Part shown: positions 26,271 to 34,508 of the stretch, one piece after another
Numbering within the stretch: the stretch's first letter is position 1
How the letters are laid out: each line of letters begins with the position of its first letter
Source of the DNA: Methanobacteriota archaeon
GTDB lineage: Archaea > Thermoplasmatota > Thermoplasmata > RBG-16-68-12 > JAFNFQ01
DNA length: 45,473 nucleotides
Reading direction: 5' to 3'
Assembly: GCA_017885655.1 (NCBI GenBank)
Contig: JAFNFQ010000058.1
Span: 1-45,473, forward strand
Program-made: the position numbers and the translations under genes
The notes under the pieces: generated by a model
What the model was told of the DNA's origin: nothing
The model's input: only the letters and a program-made list of their open reading frames with translations
The model's database searches: none

Positions 26271-27413
26271 CTACTCCAGGACGACTATCTTCCGCTTCGC
26301 GCACATGTCCTTGAGTATCTTCGGCCAGACGGTGACGCTGACCTCGCCGAGGTGAGCCTTCTTGAGGATGGCCATGTACGTGCGCGACTGGCCTATCCCG
26401 GACCCTATGCTGAGCGGGATCTCCCCGTTTATGATCGCCTTGTGGTACGGGTAGTTCAGGAAATGCATCTGGTTGGTGAGCGCGAGCTGCTGTTTCAGGG
26501 TCTGGGGCGTCACCCGGATGCCGCCGGACATGAGCTCGTGCCTGCGCTTGGTCACTTGGTTCCAGACGAGGATGTCGCCGTTGAGGCCGTGCATCGGCTT
26601 GCCGTCCTTGGACCTGGTCTCGGTCACCCAGTCGTCGTAGTCGGCCGCCCTCATCTCGTGCGGATAGCCGTCCTTCAGAGTCCACCCGATGCCGTATATG
26701 AAGACGCCGGGGTACTTCTGGAGGATCGCTGTCTCCCTCTGCTTGCGCGGCAGATCGGGGAACATGTCCAGGATTTCCTCGGCGTGGATGAACTTGAGCT
26801 TCTCCGGAAGGTCCGGCCACTTCTTCGACTTCAGCTGCGGGAACTTCTTCTGGATTTGGGTCTCGGCGCCCTTGATGGCCTTCCAGATCTTCTCCACCGT
26901 TTTGGTCAGGTAGTCCAGGCTCCTGTCCTCGGCTGTGATCGCCTTCTCCCAGTCCCACTGATCCACATAGGCGCTGTGGTCGTGGTCCAGGAAGTAGTCC
27001 TTGCGCACCGCCTTCATGTCCGTGAGTATCCCCTCGCCCGGCTTGCACCCGAACTGCTTCAGTGCCATGCGCTTCCACTTCGTCGCCGCCTGGACAACCT
27101 GCGCGTCGACCGGGTGCTTGTTGTAGTCGTTGTTTATGTGGAACTGGACTGGCGTGCGCGATCCGTCGCGGTCCAAGAGGTCATTGACTCCGCTCTCGAC
27201 ATCGACAATGAGAGGGACCTGGACCATGTAAAGGTTCAGCTCCTTGCACATCGTCTTCTCGATGAAATTCTTCGCCTCGAAAAGAGCCAGCATCGTCTCC
27301 TTGGGTGTCAGAAGCGGCTCGTAGTCGTTCGGAAGTATCTTCTCCAGCTCCTCGTAGTTCCCAATGCCTGGTCCCGCCAGGTCAGCTTTCTTGTCGGTCA
27401 TGCCGAATCCCAT
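26271..27413 (-). CDS. asnA: Aspartate--ammonia ligase AsnA-type (380 aa)
   Basis: It makes asparagine from aspartate, ammonia and ATP. The class II aaRS-like fold is clear: VQVPLIVDVESGVNDLLDRDG, KWKRMALKQF, VDQWDWEKAI, APDYDDW-like RAADYDDW, LNGDILVWN, ELMSGGIRV and the C-terminal GSGIGQSRTYM. The length is about 50 residues more than bacterial AsnA, mostly at the N-terminus and between QWDWEK and the C-terminal half. A second ATG at 27401 is equally possible. A TATA box (CTATATAG near 27433) lies about 22 bases before the first ATG, favouring a leaderless start at 27413. Confidence 0.95.
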   Translation of the reverse strand: MGFGMTDKKADLAGPGIGNYEELEKILPNDYEPLLTPKETMLALFEAKNFIEKTMCKELNLYMVQVPLIVDVESGVNDLLDRDGSRTPVQFHINNDYNKHPVDAQVVQAATKWKRMALKQFGCKPGEGILTDMKAVRKDYFLDHDHSAYVDQWDWEKAITAEDRSLDYLTKTVEKIWKAIKGAETQIQKKFPQLKSKKWPDLPEKLKFIHAEEILDMFPDLPRKQRETAILQKYPGVFIYGIGWTLKDGYPHEMRAADYDDWVTETRSKDGKPMHGLNGDILVWNQVTKRRHELMSGGIRVTPQTLKQQLALTNQMHFLNYPYHKAIINGEIPLSIGSGIGQSRTYMAILKKAHLGEVSVTVWPKILKDMCAKRKIVVLE

Positions 27414-27432
27414 CTGTCCGAACCTTATCTCC

Positions 27433-27438
27433 TATATA
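27433..27438 (-). promoter_or_regulatory. TATA box of asnA
   Basis: TATATA on the minus strand, 20-25 bases before the ATG at 27413, in a short gap with no other gene. Consistent with leaderless transcription. Confidence 0.5.
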
Positions 27439-27543
27439 GAACCGCCGAATTTGGCGTTGCTGGAGACATCATCTCATGGAGGGAGTTGTCTGCCTCAAGG
27501 TCTACGCGAATTGACAGTCTTTGACAAGCATGGCAGGGAGTCT

Positions 27544-28233
27544 CTATCTCCTGATGTCCGTGAATATCCTGCCGTCGCGGATCTCCACGATCCTGTCCGT
27601 CTCTTCAGCGATCCTTCGGTTGTGCGTGACTATCACGAAGGTCGTGCCCAGCCTCTTGTTGATGTCCCTGAAGAGCTTGTACACGTTCTCCGAGGATTCG
27701 GAGTCCAAGTTCCCGGTCGGCTCGTCTGCGAGGATTATCTTCGGGTTGTTGATCAGTGACCTGGCTATCGCCGTCCTCTGCTGCTGTCCTCCCGACATCT
27801 TCGTGGCGAGGTTGTTCTTGACTTTGGACAGACCGACGAGGTCCAGCAGTTTCTCCGCTCTCAAGCGCACTTTGTCGGGGGGTTTCGTGTCGTTGATCCA
27901 ATAGGGCATCAGCACGTTCTCGTAAGCCGTGAACTCTGGCAACAGGTAATGGAACTGGAAGACGAAACCTATCGTCTGGTTCCTCAACCTCGCCAACTCG
28001 TTCTTCTTCATCCTGGCGGTTGTCCTGCCGTCGACGACGACCTCGCCCTTCGTCGGCCTGTCGAGCGAGCCGATTATATTCATCAACGTGGACTTCCCGC
28101 TCCCCGATTGACCGATTATCGAGTTGAACGAACCCTCCTCGAACGCGAGGTTGACGTCGAAAAGCACCTGCGTCTTGATGTCGCCAGTGGTGTAGACCTT
28201 GTCCACATGCCTCAGCTCGATGATGTCAGCCAC
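27544..28233 (-). CDS. ABC transporter ATPase, MacB/LolD type (229 aa)
   Basis: Standard ABC ATPase of the MacB/LolD/FtsE-like class: Walker A GQSGSGKST, Q-loop FVFQFHYLLPEFTAYENV, signature MSGGQQQR, Walker B IILADEPTG and H-loop VTHNRR. It pairs with the permease just upstream in the transcript (8-base overlap). Such pairs export substrates or perform mechanotransmission at the membrane; the substrate is unknown. Confidence 0.95.
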   Translation of the reverse strand: MADIIELRHVDKVYTTGDIKTQVLFDVNLAFEEGSFNSIIGQSGSGKSTLMNIIGSLDRPTKGEVVVDGRTTARMKKNELARLRNQTIGFVFQFHYLLPEFTAYENVLMPYWINDTKPPDKVRLRAEKLLDLVGLSKVKNNLATKMSGGQQQRTAIARSLINNPKIILADEPTGNLDSESSENVYKLFRDINKRLGTTFVIVTHNRRIAEETDRIVEIRDGRIFTDIRR

Positions 28234-29380
28234 TTCTGATCACCTCGATTGGACTGAGCCTGGATGATCGACGCGCGGGGAGTACAGCCGCGAAAGTCGC
28301 CGCCAATATCGCAACGATTCCCGAGGCCGCGATGAACGCATAATCGATGCGAATCGCAATCAGCGATGAGCCATCCGGATTGGCGGTTCCAATCGAGAAG
28401 CCGTAAAGCAAGAAGAGGCCGAGGAGCACACCCCCGATCGCCCCGCCGATTCCAAGGAATAGTCCCTCAAAGAGGAAAACCATGCTTGCAGCCCTGTCCG
28501 TGATACCCATGGCCTTGAGTATTCCTAGTTGGCGGGACTTCTGGACCACCTTGATCGCGAGGACGCTCGCGATGGCGATGACCACCGAGACGAGGACGAA
28601 GACCTGTATCATGTAGCTGGAGATGCTCTGGCCCTGGAGCCCGCTCAAGAGCTGCTGGTTCTGCGTCTTCCAGTCGAGAACCTTCACCGAGCTGTCGGAG
28701 ATCGCGGCTTCTATGTCCGCCGCGGCCTTGTCGGCCTTGAAGATGTCTTTCACCTGAATCTCTATGGAGGTGACATTGTTCCCGAAGCCGAAGATGCTCT
28801 GCGCCGTGGGCAAGTTCGTGAGAATCCATGCGCGGTTGATTGACGCGACCTTCAGGTCGTAGAATCCAGTGATTGTCACCGCGAACCTGCTCGCATTGGC
28901 GGTGATCACGTCGAACGTGTCAGATAGCCTGAGATTCAGGTCATTCTTGAGTTCCTTTCCAACCAAGACCCCCATCGATGTCTGGGGCAACGAACCTTCA
29001 TAGAGAGCGTCGTCCAGCCTGTAGATGCCGTTGGCGTCCTCGAAGTTGACGCCCCTCACGACGACTGATGCTGTCCTGCCTGACTTGTCAATGAAAGCCG
29101 CGGAATCGGCAGCGACAGAGACTGTTTTCACCGCGTCAACTCCCCGGATTCTCGTGACCATCGCGTCCCATCCACCAATGGTTGGGCTGCTGTCTGCGGG
29201 GACGACGGTCACCTGCGATGACCTGCCGACCGTCGCATCAACGAGGCTCGTCTGGAGGCTTCCTATGAGGGAGCCCACGAAGACCTGGACGGCGACACCC
29301 ACGGCGATTCCCGCAATGATCAGCATCGTCTGACCCCTGCTCGACCTCAGAAATCGGAGGGCGATTTTCAGCGAAATCAT
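28226..29380 (-). CDS. ABC transporter permease, MacB/FtsX type (384 aa)
   Basis: An N-terminal membrane helix (MLIIAGIAVGVAVQVFVG) is followed by a large extracytoplasmic MacB_PCD-like domain of about 200 residues, then three C-terminal helices forming the FtsX domain (residues about 250-380), ending in RRSSRLSPIEVIRSG as in FtsX permeases. It overlaps its ATPase by 8 bases and the corrinoid-like protein upstream by 4 bases, so the three genes form one tightly coupled operon. Confidence 0.92.
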   Translation of the reverse strand: MISLKIALRFLRSSRGQTMLIIAGIAVGVAVQVFVGSLIGSLQTSLVDATVGRSSQVTVVPADSSPTIGGWDAMVTRIRGVDAVKTVSVAADSAAFIDKSGRTASVVVRGVNFEDANGIYRLDDALYEGSLPQTSMGVLVGKELKNDLNLRLSDTFDVITANASRFAVTITGFYDLKVASINRAWILTNLPTAQSIFGFGNNVTSIEIQVKDIFKADKAAADIEAAISDSSVKVLDWKTQNQQLLSGLQGQSISSYMIQVFVLVSVVIAIASVLAIKVVQKSRQLGILKAMGITDRAASMVFLFEGLFLGIGGAIGGVLLGLFLLYGFSIGTANPDGSSLIAIRIDYAFIAASGIVAILAATFAAVLPARRSSRLSPIEVIRSG

Positions 29381-30033
29381 CTGCTCCCGCCTCCTCTCAG
29401 GTTCCTGACGTCATCGAACGTCTGCAGGAGCATGTCGGCGCCTATGCGCCTGTACTCGTCGGGGTTCTTGCGGAAGGCGTTCCCGCCAACGATGATCTTC
29501 ACGTCGCGGTGGCCAGCTTCCCTGATCTTCGCGATGGCCTTCTCGGCCGCCACAATGTTGTAGTAGTTGGACACGCTGATGGCCAGGTACTTCGGTTTGG
29601 CATCGGCAACAGCTGCGACGATGTTCATTCCCGGCGTGTTGGCGCCCACGAATGTCGCGTCATAACCGCAGAGAGTGAAGAAGTCCGTGACCATTTTCGC
29701 CCCGAGCTCGTGGAACTCCTCGACCGGGCATGCAACGAGGACCTTCTCCCCCTTCTTCCCGCCATACTTCCCATCACGTTCACGGATGACATAGGGGTAG
29801 CAGCACTCGATGATCGTCCTGACGATCGCGCTCTTAACATGCTCCTTCCAGACACAGGTGTCCGTGTCCTCGAACGTACAGACGATGTTGTTCAAGGCGG
29901 GAGCCAATATCTCATCGTAGAGCTTGACTACATCCAGTTCCCCCTTGGAGAGTCTGGAGAGCACGAAGTCCACGCATTTTTCCTTGTCCTCATGATCCAA
30001 CAATGATACGAACTCGCGGTAGAGCGGGTGCAT
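29377..30033 (-). CDS. Cobalamin (B12)-binding domain protein (218 aa)
   Basis: The N-terminal helical region (residues 1-90) and the Rossmann-like C-terminal domain match the B12-binding-2/B12-binding pair of corrinoid proteins and B12-dependent regulators. The cobalt-ligand motif DxHxxG appears as E-F-H-E-L-G, with Glu for Asp; the later SVSNYYN and GGNAF blocks match the SxL/GG positions. It is the first gene of an operon with an ABC exporter. The usual partners are methyltransferases, but none is here, so a sensor or carrier role is possible. Confidence 0.8.
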   Translation of the reverse strand: MHPLYREFVSLLDHEDKEKCVDFVLSRLSKGELDVVKLYDEILAPALNNIVCTFEDTDTCVWKEHVKSAIVRTIIECCYPYVIRERDGKYGGKKGEKVLVACPVEEFHELGAKMVTDFFTLCGYDATFVGANTPGMNIVAAVADAKPKYLAISVSNYYNIVAAEKAIAKIREAGHRDVKIIVGGNAFRKNPDEYRRIGADMLLQTFDDVRNLRGGGSR

Positions 30034-30179
30034 GCACCACTTCTGAATCGACTATTGGGAATTCCTTGAATCGATGCCTCGGTTGATTATATTGTTGTCG
30101 CTTTGAGAGCGGCGAGCGCCGGCACGGGTCCTGGCAAGGTTTTTCTAGCTCCTGCAGGTCATGTCCATACAGGGCATGG

Positions 30180-30614
30180 ATGAAGCTCACGGAGATCATC
30201 GAGGCTTTCAACGAGAACCTCTCCAAGGAATACGGCGCCATACTGCTGTACATCGAGTTGCGGAAGCTACCCTTGATGGCCAGGAATGTGAAGACCGCCG
30301 CTCTGATCTCCAGCCTAGCAGAGGACGAGATGCATCATGCGGAGATGCTCGCGGACAGGATTGCCAGCCTTGGCGGAGAATCAACCTGGCAGATAGCGCC
30401 GTTCGAAAGAAAGTCCACAGTCAGGGAGACTCTGATGCAGATAATCGAGAGCGAAGAACAAGCGATAGAGGACTACTCCTATCTGATTGAAAGGCTGGCC
30501 GGCCAGCCGAAACTCCGGGAGATGCTCATTGCCATTCTCGAGGACGAGAGACGCCATAAAGGAAGGACTGAAGAACTGTTGAAATCTGCCTCGGGACGCA
30601 AGGCGAACCCATAG
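30180..30614 (+). CDS. Ferritin-like diiron protein (144 aa)
   Basis: A four-helix bundle of bacterioferritin/Dps/rubrerythrin-erythrin size. Diiron ligands are in place: E17 region (LSKEYGAILLY), EDEMHHAE, ESEEQAIEDY and EDERRHKG. No rubredoxin or haem site is visible. Probable iron storage or oxygen/peroxide protection. It stands alone and precedes the AbrB/ArsM genes. Confidence 0.9.
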   Translation: MKLTEIIEAFNENLSKEYGAILLYIELRKLPLMARNVKTAALISSLAEDEMHHAEMLADRIASLGGESTWQIAPFERKSTVRETLMQIIESEEQAIEDYSYLIERLAGQPKLREMLIAILEDERRHKGRTEELLKSASGRKANP

Positions 30615-30715
30615 CGATTCCATTCTCTTGATCGCACTCCAGACATTCCATCACCCCTATTCAGCCTGGCTCATTGGCGCAATCATCTGGCGGGGTATTC
30701 AGGTTTATCAGCATA

Positions 30716-30731
30716 TTCTGATTTATCAGAA
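30716..30731. promoter_or_regulatory. Palindromic operator candidate before AbrB-like gene
   Basis: TTCTGA-TTTA-TCAGAA, a perfect 6-bp inverted repeat with a 4-base spacer, lies just upstream of the TATA box at 30734. A further TTTATCAG copy lies at 30703-30711. A good site for a repressor or activator of the arsenic genes; binder unknown. Confidence 0.45.
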
Positions 30732-30733
30732 GG

Positions 30734-30741
30734 ATTTAAAT
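30734..30741 (+). promoter_or_regulatory. TATA box of AbrB-like/arsM operon
   Basis: ATTTAAAT is 34-41 bases before the ATG at 30775, directly downstream of the palindrome. Transcript start expected near 30765. Confidence 0.55.
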
Positions 30742-30774
30742 CAATGGAAATCCATGCGCTCCAGAGGCGTCTGA

Positions 30775-31056
30775 ATGACCAAGACCAGATCGCGCAAATC
30801 ACCGCGGCGGAACCAAACTGAGGAAACCGGATGCTGCAAGGTGGAGTCAATAGTCGGCATAGACGATAGAGGACAACTTGTGCTCCCCAAGGAACTGCGC
30901 GATAGGGCGAAGGTGAAGGCGGGCGACAAGATGGCGGTTGTGAGCTGGGAGAAGGGCGGGGAGGTCTGCTGCATAGTCATGATAAAGGCAGACGGCCTGA
31001 CGAAGATGGTCGCAGACATGCTGGGTCCTATCATGAAGGACATAACGGAGAAGTGA
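30775..31056 (+). CDS. SpoVT/AbrB-like DNA-binding protein (HgcAB-associated family, HgcC-like), 93 aa
   Basis: The core reads [33 protein letters not shown] in pieces of the AbrB swapped-hairpin fold, preceded by a basic N-terminus with CC (GCCKVE) and followed by [13 protein letters not shown] and [10 protein letters not shown]. This matches a family named in databases as HgcAB-associated protein, often beside arsM; no hgcA or hgcB is in this window. The Cys pairs suggest metal or metalloid sensing. It ends 4 bases before the arsM start, so it probably regulates that operon. Confidence 0.75.
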   Translation: MTKTRSRKSPRRNQTEETGCCKVESIVGIDDRGQLVLPKELRDRAKVKAGDKMAVVSWEKGGEVCCIVMIKADGLTKMVADMLGPIMKDITEK

Positions 31057-31060
31057 TCAT

Positions 31061-31897
31061 TTGGCGGCCAAGATGAAGGAAGATGAGATCAAGAGAGTGG
31101 TGAGGCAGAGCTACGCGAAAGTCGCGAGAAACGCCGGACGCTGCTGCGGTCCCTCCGACATGCAGGAGGCGGTGATGGAGACGAGCAAAGCCATAGGTTA
31201 CACCGCTGAGGACCTAGCGGCGGCGCCGGAGGACGCAAACATGGGCCTCGGTTGCGGGAACCCGACAGCCATCGCGACTCTGGCTAAGGGCGAGGTGGTC
31301 CTGGACCTCGGGTCAGGCGGCGGGTTCGACTGCTTCCTTGCCGCTGACAAAGTCGGCAGCAAGGGGAAAGTAATCGGCGTCGACATGACCCCCGAGATGA
31401 TCAAGAAGGCCAGGAAAAACGCCGAGAAAGGAGGCTACAAGAACGTCGAATTCAGACTTGGCGAAATAGAGAACCTCCCCGTCGCCGACAGTTCCGTCGA
31501 TGTCATCATCTCCAACTGCGTCATCAACCTCGCATCCGACAAGAAGCGAATCTTCGAGGAAACGTTCAGGGTGCTGAGGCCTGGCGGGAGGGTCATAGTC
31601 TCCGACATGGTCCTGTTGAAAGAACTCCCCAAAGAGATCAAGAATTCGGTGGCTGCGTACGTGGGTTGCGTGGCCGGGGCGATGCTCAAGGACGACTACC
31701 TCAAGGTCATCGAGAAGGCAGGATTCAGGAAGCTTCGCCTCTTGAAGGAGACGAGATTCCCGGTCCAGGTGGCTCTGAGCACTCCCGCCGCGAACGAGGC
31801 AATCCAGCCGCTGAAACTGAGCAAGAAGAATGCGGACAAGCTTGTCGACTCCATCGCGAGCATCGACGTCTACGCGGTCAAGCCGGGAAGGAAATAG
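31061..31897 (+). CDS. arsM: Arsenite S-adenosylmethionine methyltransferase ArsM (278 aa)
   Basis: It transfers methyl groups from SAM to As(III), aiding detoxification. Arsenic-binding cysteines are visible: CC in [10 protein letters not shown] in GLGCGNP and C in YVGCVAGA. The SAM motif is [16 protein letters not shown]. The TTG at 31061 follows GGAGAAGTGATC; an ATG at 31073 is an alternative. It is co-transcribed with the AbrB-like gene. The stop lies 2 bases before the 3' end of the converging tRNA-Leu. Confidence 0.93.
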   Translation: MAAKMKEDEIKRVVRQSYAKVARNAGRCCGPSDMQEAVMETSKAIGYTAEDLAAAPEDANMGLGCGNPTAIATLAKGEVVLDLGSGGGFDCFLAADKVGSKGKVIGVDMTPEMIKKARKNAEKGGYKNVEFRLGEIENLPVADSSVDVIISNCVINLASDKKRIFEETFRVLRPGGRVIVSDMVLLKELPKEIKNSVAAYVGCVAGAMLKDDYLKVIEKAGFRKLRLLKETRFPVQVALSTPAANEAIQPLKLSKKNADKLVDSIASIDVYAVKPGRK

Positions 31898-31899
31898 AG

Positions 31900-32014
31900 T
31901 GCGGGGGATGGGAATTCCAGTCCCGAGGCGGGCCTCGAGGACCTTTGAACCCATGAACTCCTGCGAGACAGGATTTTAAGTCCTGTGCCGTTGGCCAGGC
32001 TTGGCTACCCCCGC
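31900..32014 (-). tRNA. tRNA-Leu (anticodon TAA) with a ~30-nt intron in the T loop
   Basis: The minus strand reads acceptor GCGGGGG ... CCCCCGC with discriminator A (all 7 pairs match), D arm GCC/GGC, and anticodon stem CAGGA/TCCTG with loop CTTAAAA (anticodon TAA). The long variable arm is as expected for Leu. The T stem ATGGG (31950-31954) pairs with CCCAT (31908-31912), but the T loop is 37 nt instead of 7. Removing about 30 nt gives TTCAATT or TTCAAAT, a normal T loop, and a mature tRNA of 85 nt. Standard searches for short T loops may miss or mis-fold this gene. No CCA is encoded. Confidence 0.85.
31915..31944 (-). other. Non-canonical tRNA intron (T loop) with bulge-helix-bulge-like fold
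   Basis: The insert folds as a hairpin: GGTCC pairs with GGACT, and CGAGG with CCTCG around a CCCG loop. Outside it, TTC (T loop) can pair with GAA, flanked by an AAA bulge on one strand and TT on the other. This is a relaxed bulge-helix-bulge, the substrate of the archaeal splicing endonuclease. Borders are ambiguous by one base. Confidence 0.7.
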
Positions 32015-32057
32015 CGAAGCGCAAGAATGGCGGTGGCGTCTTAGACTTTTCCTCGCC

Positions 32058-32765
32058 TCATCGAAGCGAGAGCCACGGCATCAGGGTGTCCGAGGGCAGC
32101 CTGAGGCGGTAGTGCTTCCCGCCGACCCGCAGGAGTATCGTGTTCTCCCGCCTCGCATCCAGTTCTACCTCCGGGCTCAGCCTGTCCCTCGCCAGCCGCC
32201 TCATCAGCCTGCTCTTCATCCCCCGCAGCATTTGACGGGTCTTCCTCTCGAATCTCGGCAGACCCTCGCCGGGGAACAGGCGGTTGTGCCTACCATCGAC
32301 AATCACCGCCACGAGACCTTGCGACTCCATCAGGAGCGTCAGCTTCCTCACCGCCGCGACGCTGCGTCCAATCTCCGGCGCGAACTCTGCCGGGGTCAGG
32401 CCGGGTTTCTCGACGATCATCTTCAGGATCTCCCGTCCGGAATCTTCCGCCAGCATCGCCAGAACGGGGATGTCCTCTTCCGCCGGCCTCAGATCCGAGG
32501 GATAGTAGACGCTGCTCCCGCCAACGTCCCCCGCTGCCAAGTACTCATGTTGGGTCATCTTCCTCAGGTGGAACTGCACCACGGTCGCGTTCATCCCGAG
32601 GCTGCGCGCGATCGGCCTCAACCTCGAGGCGGGATAATGACAGAGGTGTTCGAAAATCCTCTGGCGGGTCTGACTCATGAGGATGCTCTCGGGCCTGCCC
32701 TTGACCTGGAGGGCCTCCTCGCCCTCGCCGACCATCGCCCTTAGAGCCTCGCCGAGCCTAGGCAT
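32058..32765 (-). CDS. Tandem winged-helix transcription regulator (235 aa)
   Basis: Two winged-helix units: residues 28-88 (RQRIFEHLCHYPASRLRPIARSLGMNATVVQFHLRKM, given as one helix-turn-helix) and residues 100-165 (REILKMIVEKPGLTPAEFAPEIGRSVAAVRKLTLLMESQGL region). A basic C-terminal half follows. This resembles archaeal regulators with duplicated MarR/ArsR-like domains. It overlaps the KaiC-like ATPase gene by 8 bases and is second in that operon, so it may work with the ATPase. Confidence 0.8.
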   Translation of the reverse strand: MPRLGEALRAMVGEGEEALQVKGRPESILMSQTRQRIFEHLCHYPASRLRPIARSLGMNATVVQFHLRKMTQHEYLAAGDVGGSSVYYPSDLRPAEEDIPVLAMLAEDSGREILKMIVEKPGLTPAEFAPEIGRSVAAVRKLTLLMESQGLVAVIVDGRHNRLFPGEGLPRFERKTRQMLRGMKSRLMRRLARDRLSPEVELDARRENTILLRVGGKHYRLRLPSDTLMPWLSLR

Positions 32766-33666
32766 GCTCTTTCTCTTCCACCGAGTATTCCTCGAGTATC
32801 AGGTCTAGCAACTCGTCCGGATCGACATCGACTAGATCCTGCTCGGAAAGCGCGTCGATCGTCTTCATAAAATTGTCCTTTGCCGTTGGCGATAGCTTGG
32901 AGAGTCTGTCCTCGTCGAGGGACAGCGCTTTCTCCTTCACTATCTTCCCAGCTTTCGCCACGCCCCGCCGCCTCGTGAGCTCCTCTACCCTCCTCACGTA
33001 CACCCCGACCCCTTTCATGATACTGTAGGGGTGCCAGTACCTGCTGTGCTTGCTGGACCTGCACTTGATAATCTTGAGCTCCCTCCTCTCAGGCGATTCG
33101 AGGCTCGCGTATCTGAGGTGGATCAAATTGTCCGCGAGGTACATCGGAATGACCAGGTCCGGGGCGGAGAGGTCGCCGACGCTGCCATGCTCCTCCAGAG
33201 TGCAGAGGACGGTTCCTATCTTCCTGGTCTCGCGGAGGAAGTATGAGACAAGCTCTCTCTGCTCGTATTTCTCCTTGACGGACCAGAGCACAGGCGTGAG
33301 GGGGTCGATCGCTATGCGCGCGTTGTGCCCCTCCCACTCGTCGACGAACTCCGCGAGCTCCTTCTGGATGAAATGCGAGAACTGCTTCCCCCCGGCGTCG
33401 ACGAAGATGAGTGAGCCGTCGGAGATGTACGAGTCGATGTCATCCCAGCCCATGAGCTTGGAGTTCTTGACGATTTCGCTCGGGGCCTCGTCGAGGGTGA
33501 TGAAGACCGCATCGTCGTTGTCGAGGAGACCTCGGCGGAGGAACTGTGTCGCAAAGGTGGTCTTGCCGGCGCCGGGCGATCCTATGACGACCGTGGTGGT
33601 GTGTTCGTTGATGCCGCCGTCCATGAGGGCATTGAGACCGTAAACGCCGGTCCGGACCTTCTTCAT
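32758..33666 (-). CDS. KaiC-like RecA-superfamily ATPase (302 aa)
   Basis: One RecA domain: Walker A GSPGAGKTTFATQF, Walker B-like ARIAIDPLTPVLW, and the KaiC-type GLNALMDGGI start and KIIKCRSSKHSRYWHPYSI block. Such single-domain KaiC-like proteins (also GvpD-like) are common signalling ATPases in archaea. An acidic C-terminus (DPDELLDLILEEYSVEEKEHA) may bind a partner. It shares an operon with a tandem winged-helix regulator. A TATA box 25-32 bases before the ATG implies leaderless transcription. Confidence 0.88.
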   Translation of the reverse strand: MKKVRTGVYGLNALMDGGINEHTTTVVIGSPGAGKTTFATQFLRRGLLDNDDAVFITLDEAPSEIVKNSKLMGWDDIDSYISDGSLIFVDAGGKQFSHFIQKELAEFVDEWEGHNARIAIDPLTPVLWSVKEKYEQRELVSYFLRETRKIGTVLCTLEEHGSVGDLSAPDLVIPMYLADNLIHLRYASLESPERRELKIIKCRSSKHSRYWHPYSIMKGVGVYVRRVEELTRRRGVAKAGKIVKEKALSLDEDRLSKLSPTAKDNFMKTIDALSEQDLVDVDPDELLDLILEEYSVEEKEHA

Positions 33667-33690
33667 CGATGGCTCCTAGGGAGGGGCGGG

Positions 33691-33698
33691 AATATAAT
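33691..33698 (-). promoter_or_regulatory. TATA box of KaiC-like/winged-helix operon
   Basis: ATTATATT on the minus strand, 25-32 bases before the ATG at 33666; leaderless arrangement. The facing ABC-2 operon uses a separate CAATAATA (33742-33749). Confidence 0.55.
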
Positions 33699-33741
33699 GG
33701 TTATTGCGGACGAATCGCCTGACCTCGGCACCCGGGCAACA

Positions 33742-33749
33742 GCAATAAT
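33742..33749 (+). promoter_or_regulatory. TATA-like element of ABC-2 exporter operon
   Basis: CAATAATA lies 22-29 bases upstream of the GTG at 33771, consistent with a leaderless start. Confidence 0.4.
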
Positions 33750-33770
33750 AGCCCGGCAAGCGTTCCCGCC

Positions 33771-34508
33771 GTGGGTGATTCTTTGCCCGACGCTGTCGTC
33801 ACCAAGAGACTCAGGAAGGCATATGGGAAGGTCAACGCCGTCAAGGACCTCGACCTCACGGTCAGCGAGGGCGAGATATACGGGCTCATAGGCCCCAACG
33901 GCTCCGGCAAGACGACGACGGTCAAGATCCTTTGTGGACTCCTGAGGCCCGACGGCGGCGAGGCGCAAGTCTTGGGGAGCCCGCCAGGCAGCAGCTCAGT
34001 CAGACCGCTAATCGGCTACATGCCCCAAGACCTCGCGATTTACCTCGACCTCAAGGTCAAGCAGAACATCGACTTCTTTGGACGCCTATATGGCCTCGGT
34101 GGGAAGAAGCTGGAGGCGCGCGAGAAAGGACTTCTGCGTATGGTTGCGCTGGACGGCAGAGAAGATTCCCTCGTATCGACGCTGAGCGGCGGCATGAAAC
34201 ATCGCCTTTCCCTCGTGTGTGCGATGATCCACGGTCCCAAACTCCTCTTTCTTGATGAACCGACACTCGGCGTGGATCCAGAGCTGCGATTCTCGTTCTG
34301 GCAGTACCTCAGGAAGCTCAAGGAGGGGGGCGTCACCGCTCTCATCACCACCCACTACATGGACGAGGCGGGGCGATGTGACCGTGTAGGGCTCATCAGG
34401 GAGGGCCGGCTGATTGCCGAGGGCACGCCGAAGGAATTGCGGGAGTCTGCCGGATGCGAGTCCCTCGAAGATGCATTTCTTGTCTTCTCGAGGAGTGATG
34501 CGAGATGA
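33771..34508 (+). CDS. ABC-2 type exporter ATPase (245 aa)
   Basis: Daunorubicin/multidrug-type ABC ATPase: Walker A GPNGSGKTTTVK, Q-loop GYMPQDLAIYLDLKV, signature LSGGMKHRLSL, Walker B LLFLDEPTLGVDP and H-loop TTHYMDEA. GTG start. It overlaps its permease gene by 4 bases (ATGA). Substrate unknown. Confidence 0.95.
   Translation: MGDSLPDAVVTKRLRKAYGKVNAVKDLDLTVSEGEIYGLIGPNGSGKTTTVKILCGLLRPDGGEAQVLGSPPGSSSVRPLIGYMPQDLAIYLDLKVKQNIDFFGRLYGLGGKKLEAREKGLLRMVALDGREDSLVSTLSGGMKHRLSLVCAMIHGPKLLFLDEPTLGVDPELRFSFWQYLRKLKEGGVTALITTHYMDEAGRCDRVGLIREGRLIAEGTPKELRESAGCESLEDAFLVFSRSDAR

Noticed and set aside
26352-27524. 390-codon plus-strand frame over asnA
   Set aside because: Antisense shadow of a conserved AsnA gene.
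31930-31960. tRNA-Leu as a broken pseudogene
   Set aside because: All stems pair correctly once the self-complementary 30-nt insert in the T loop is removed, which favours an intron.
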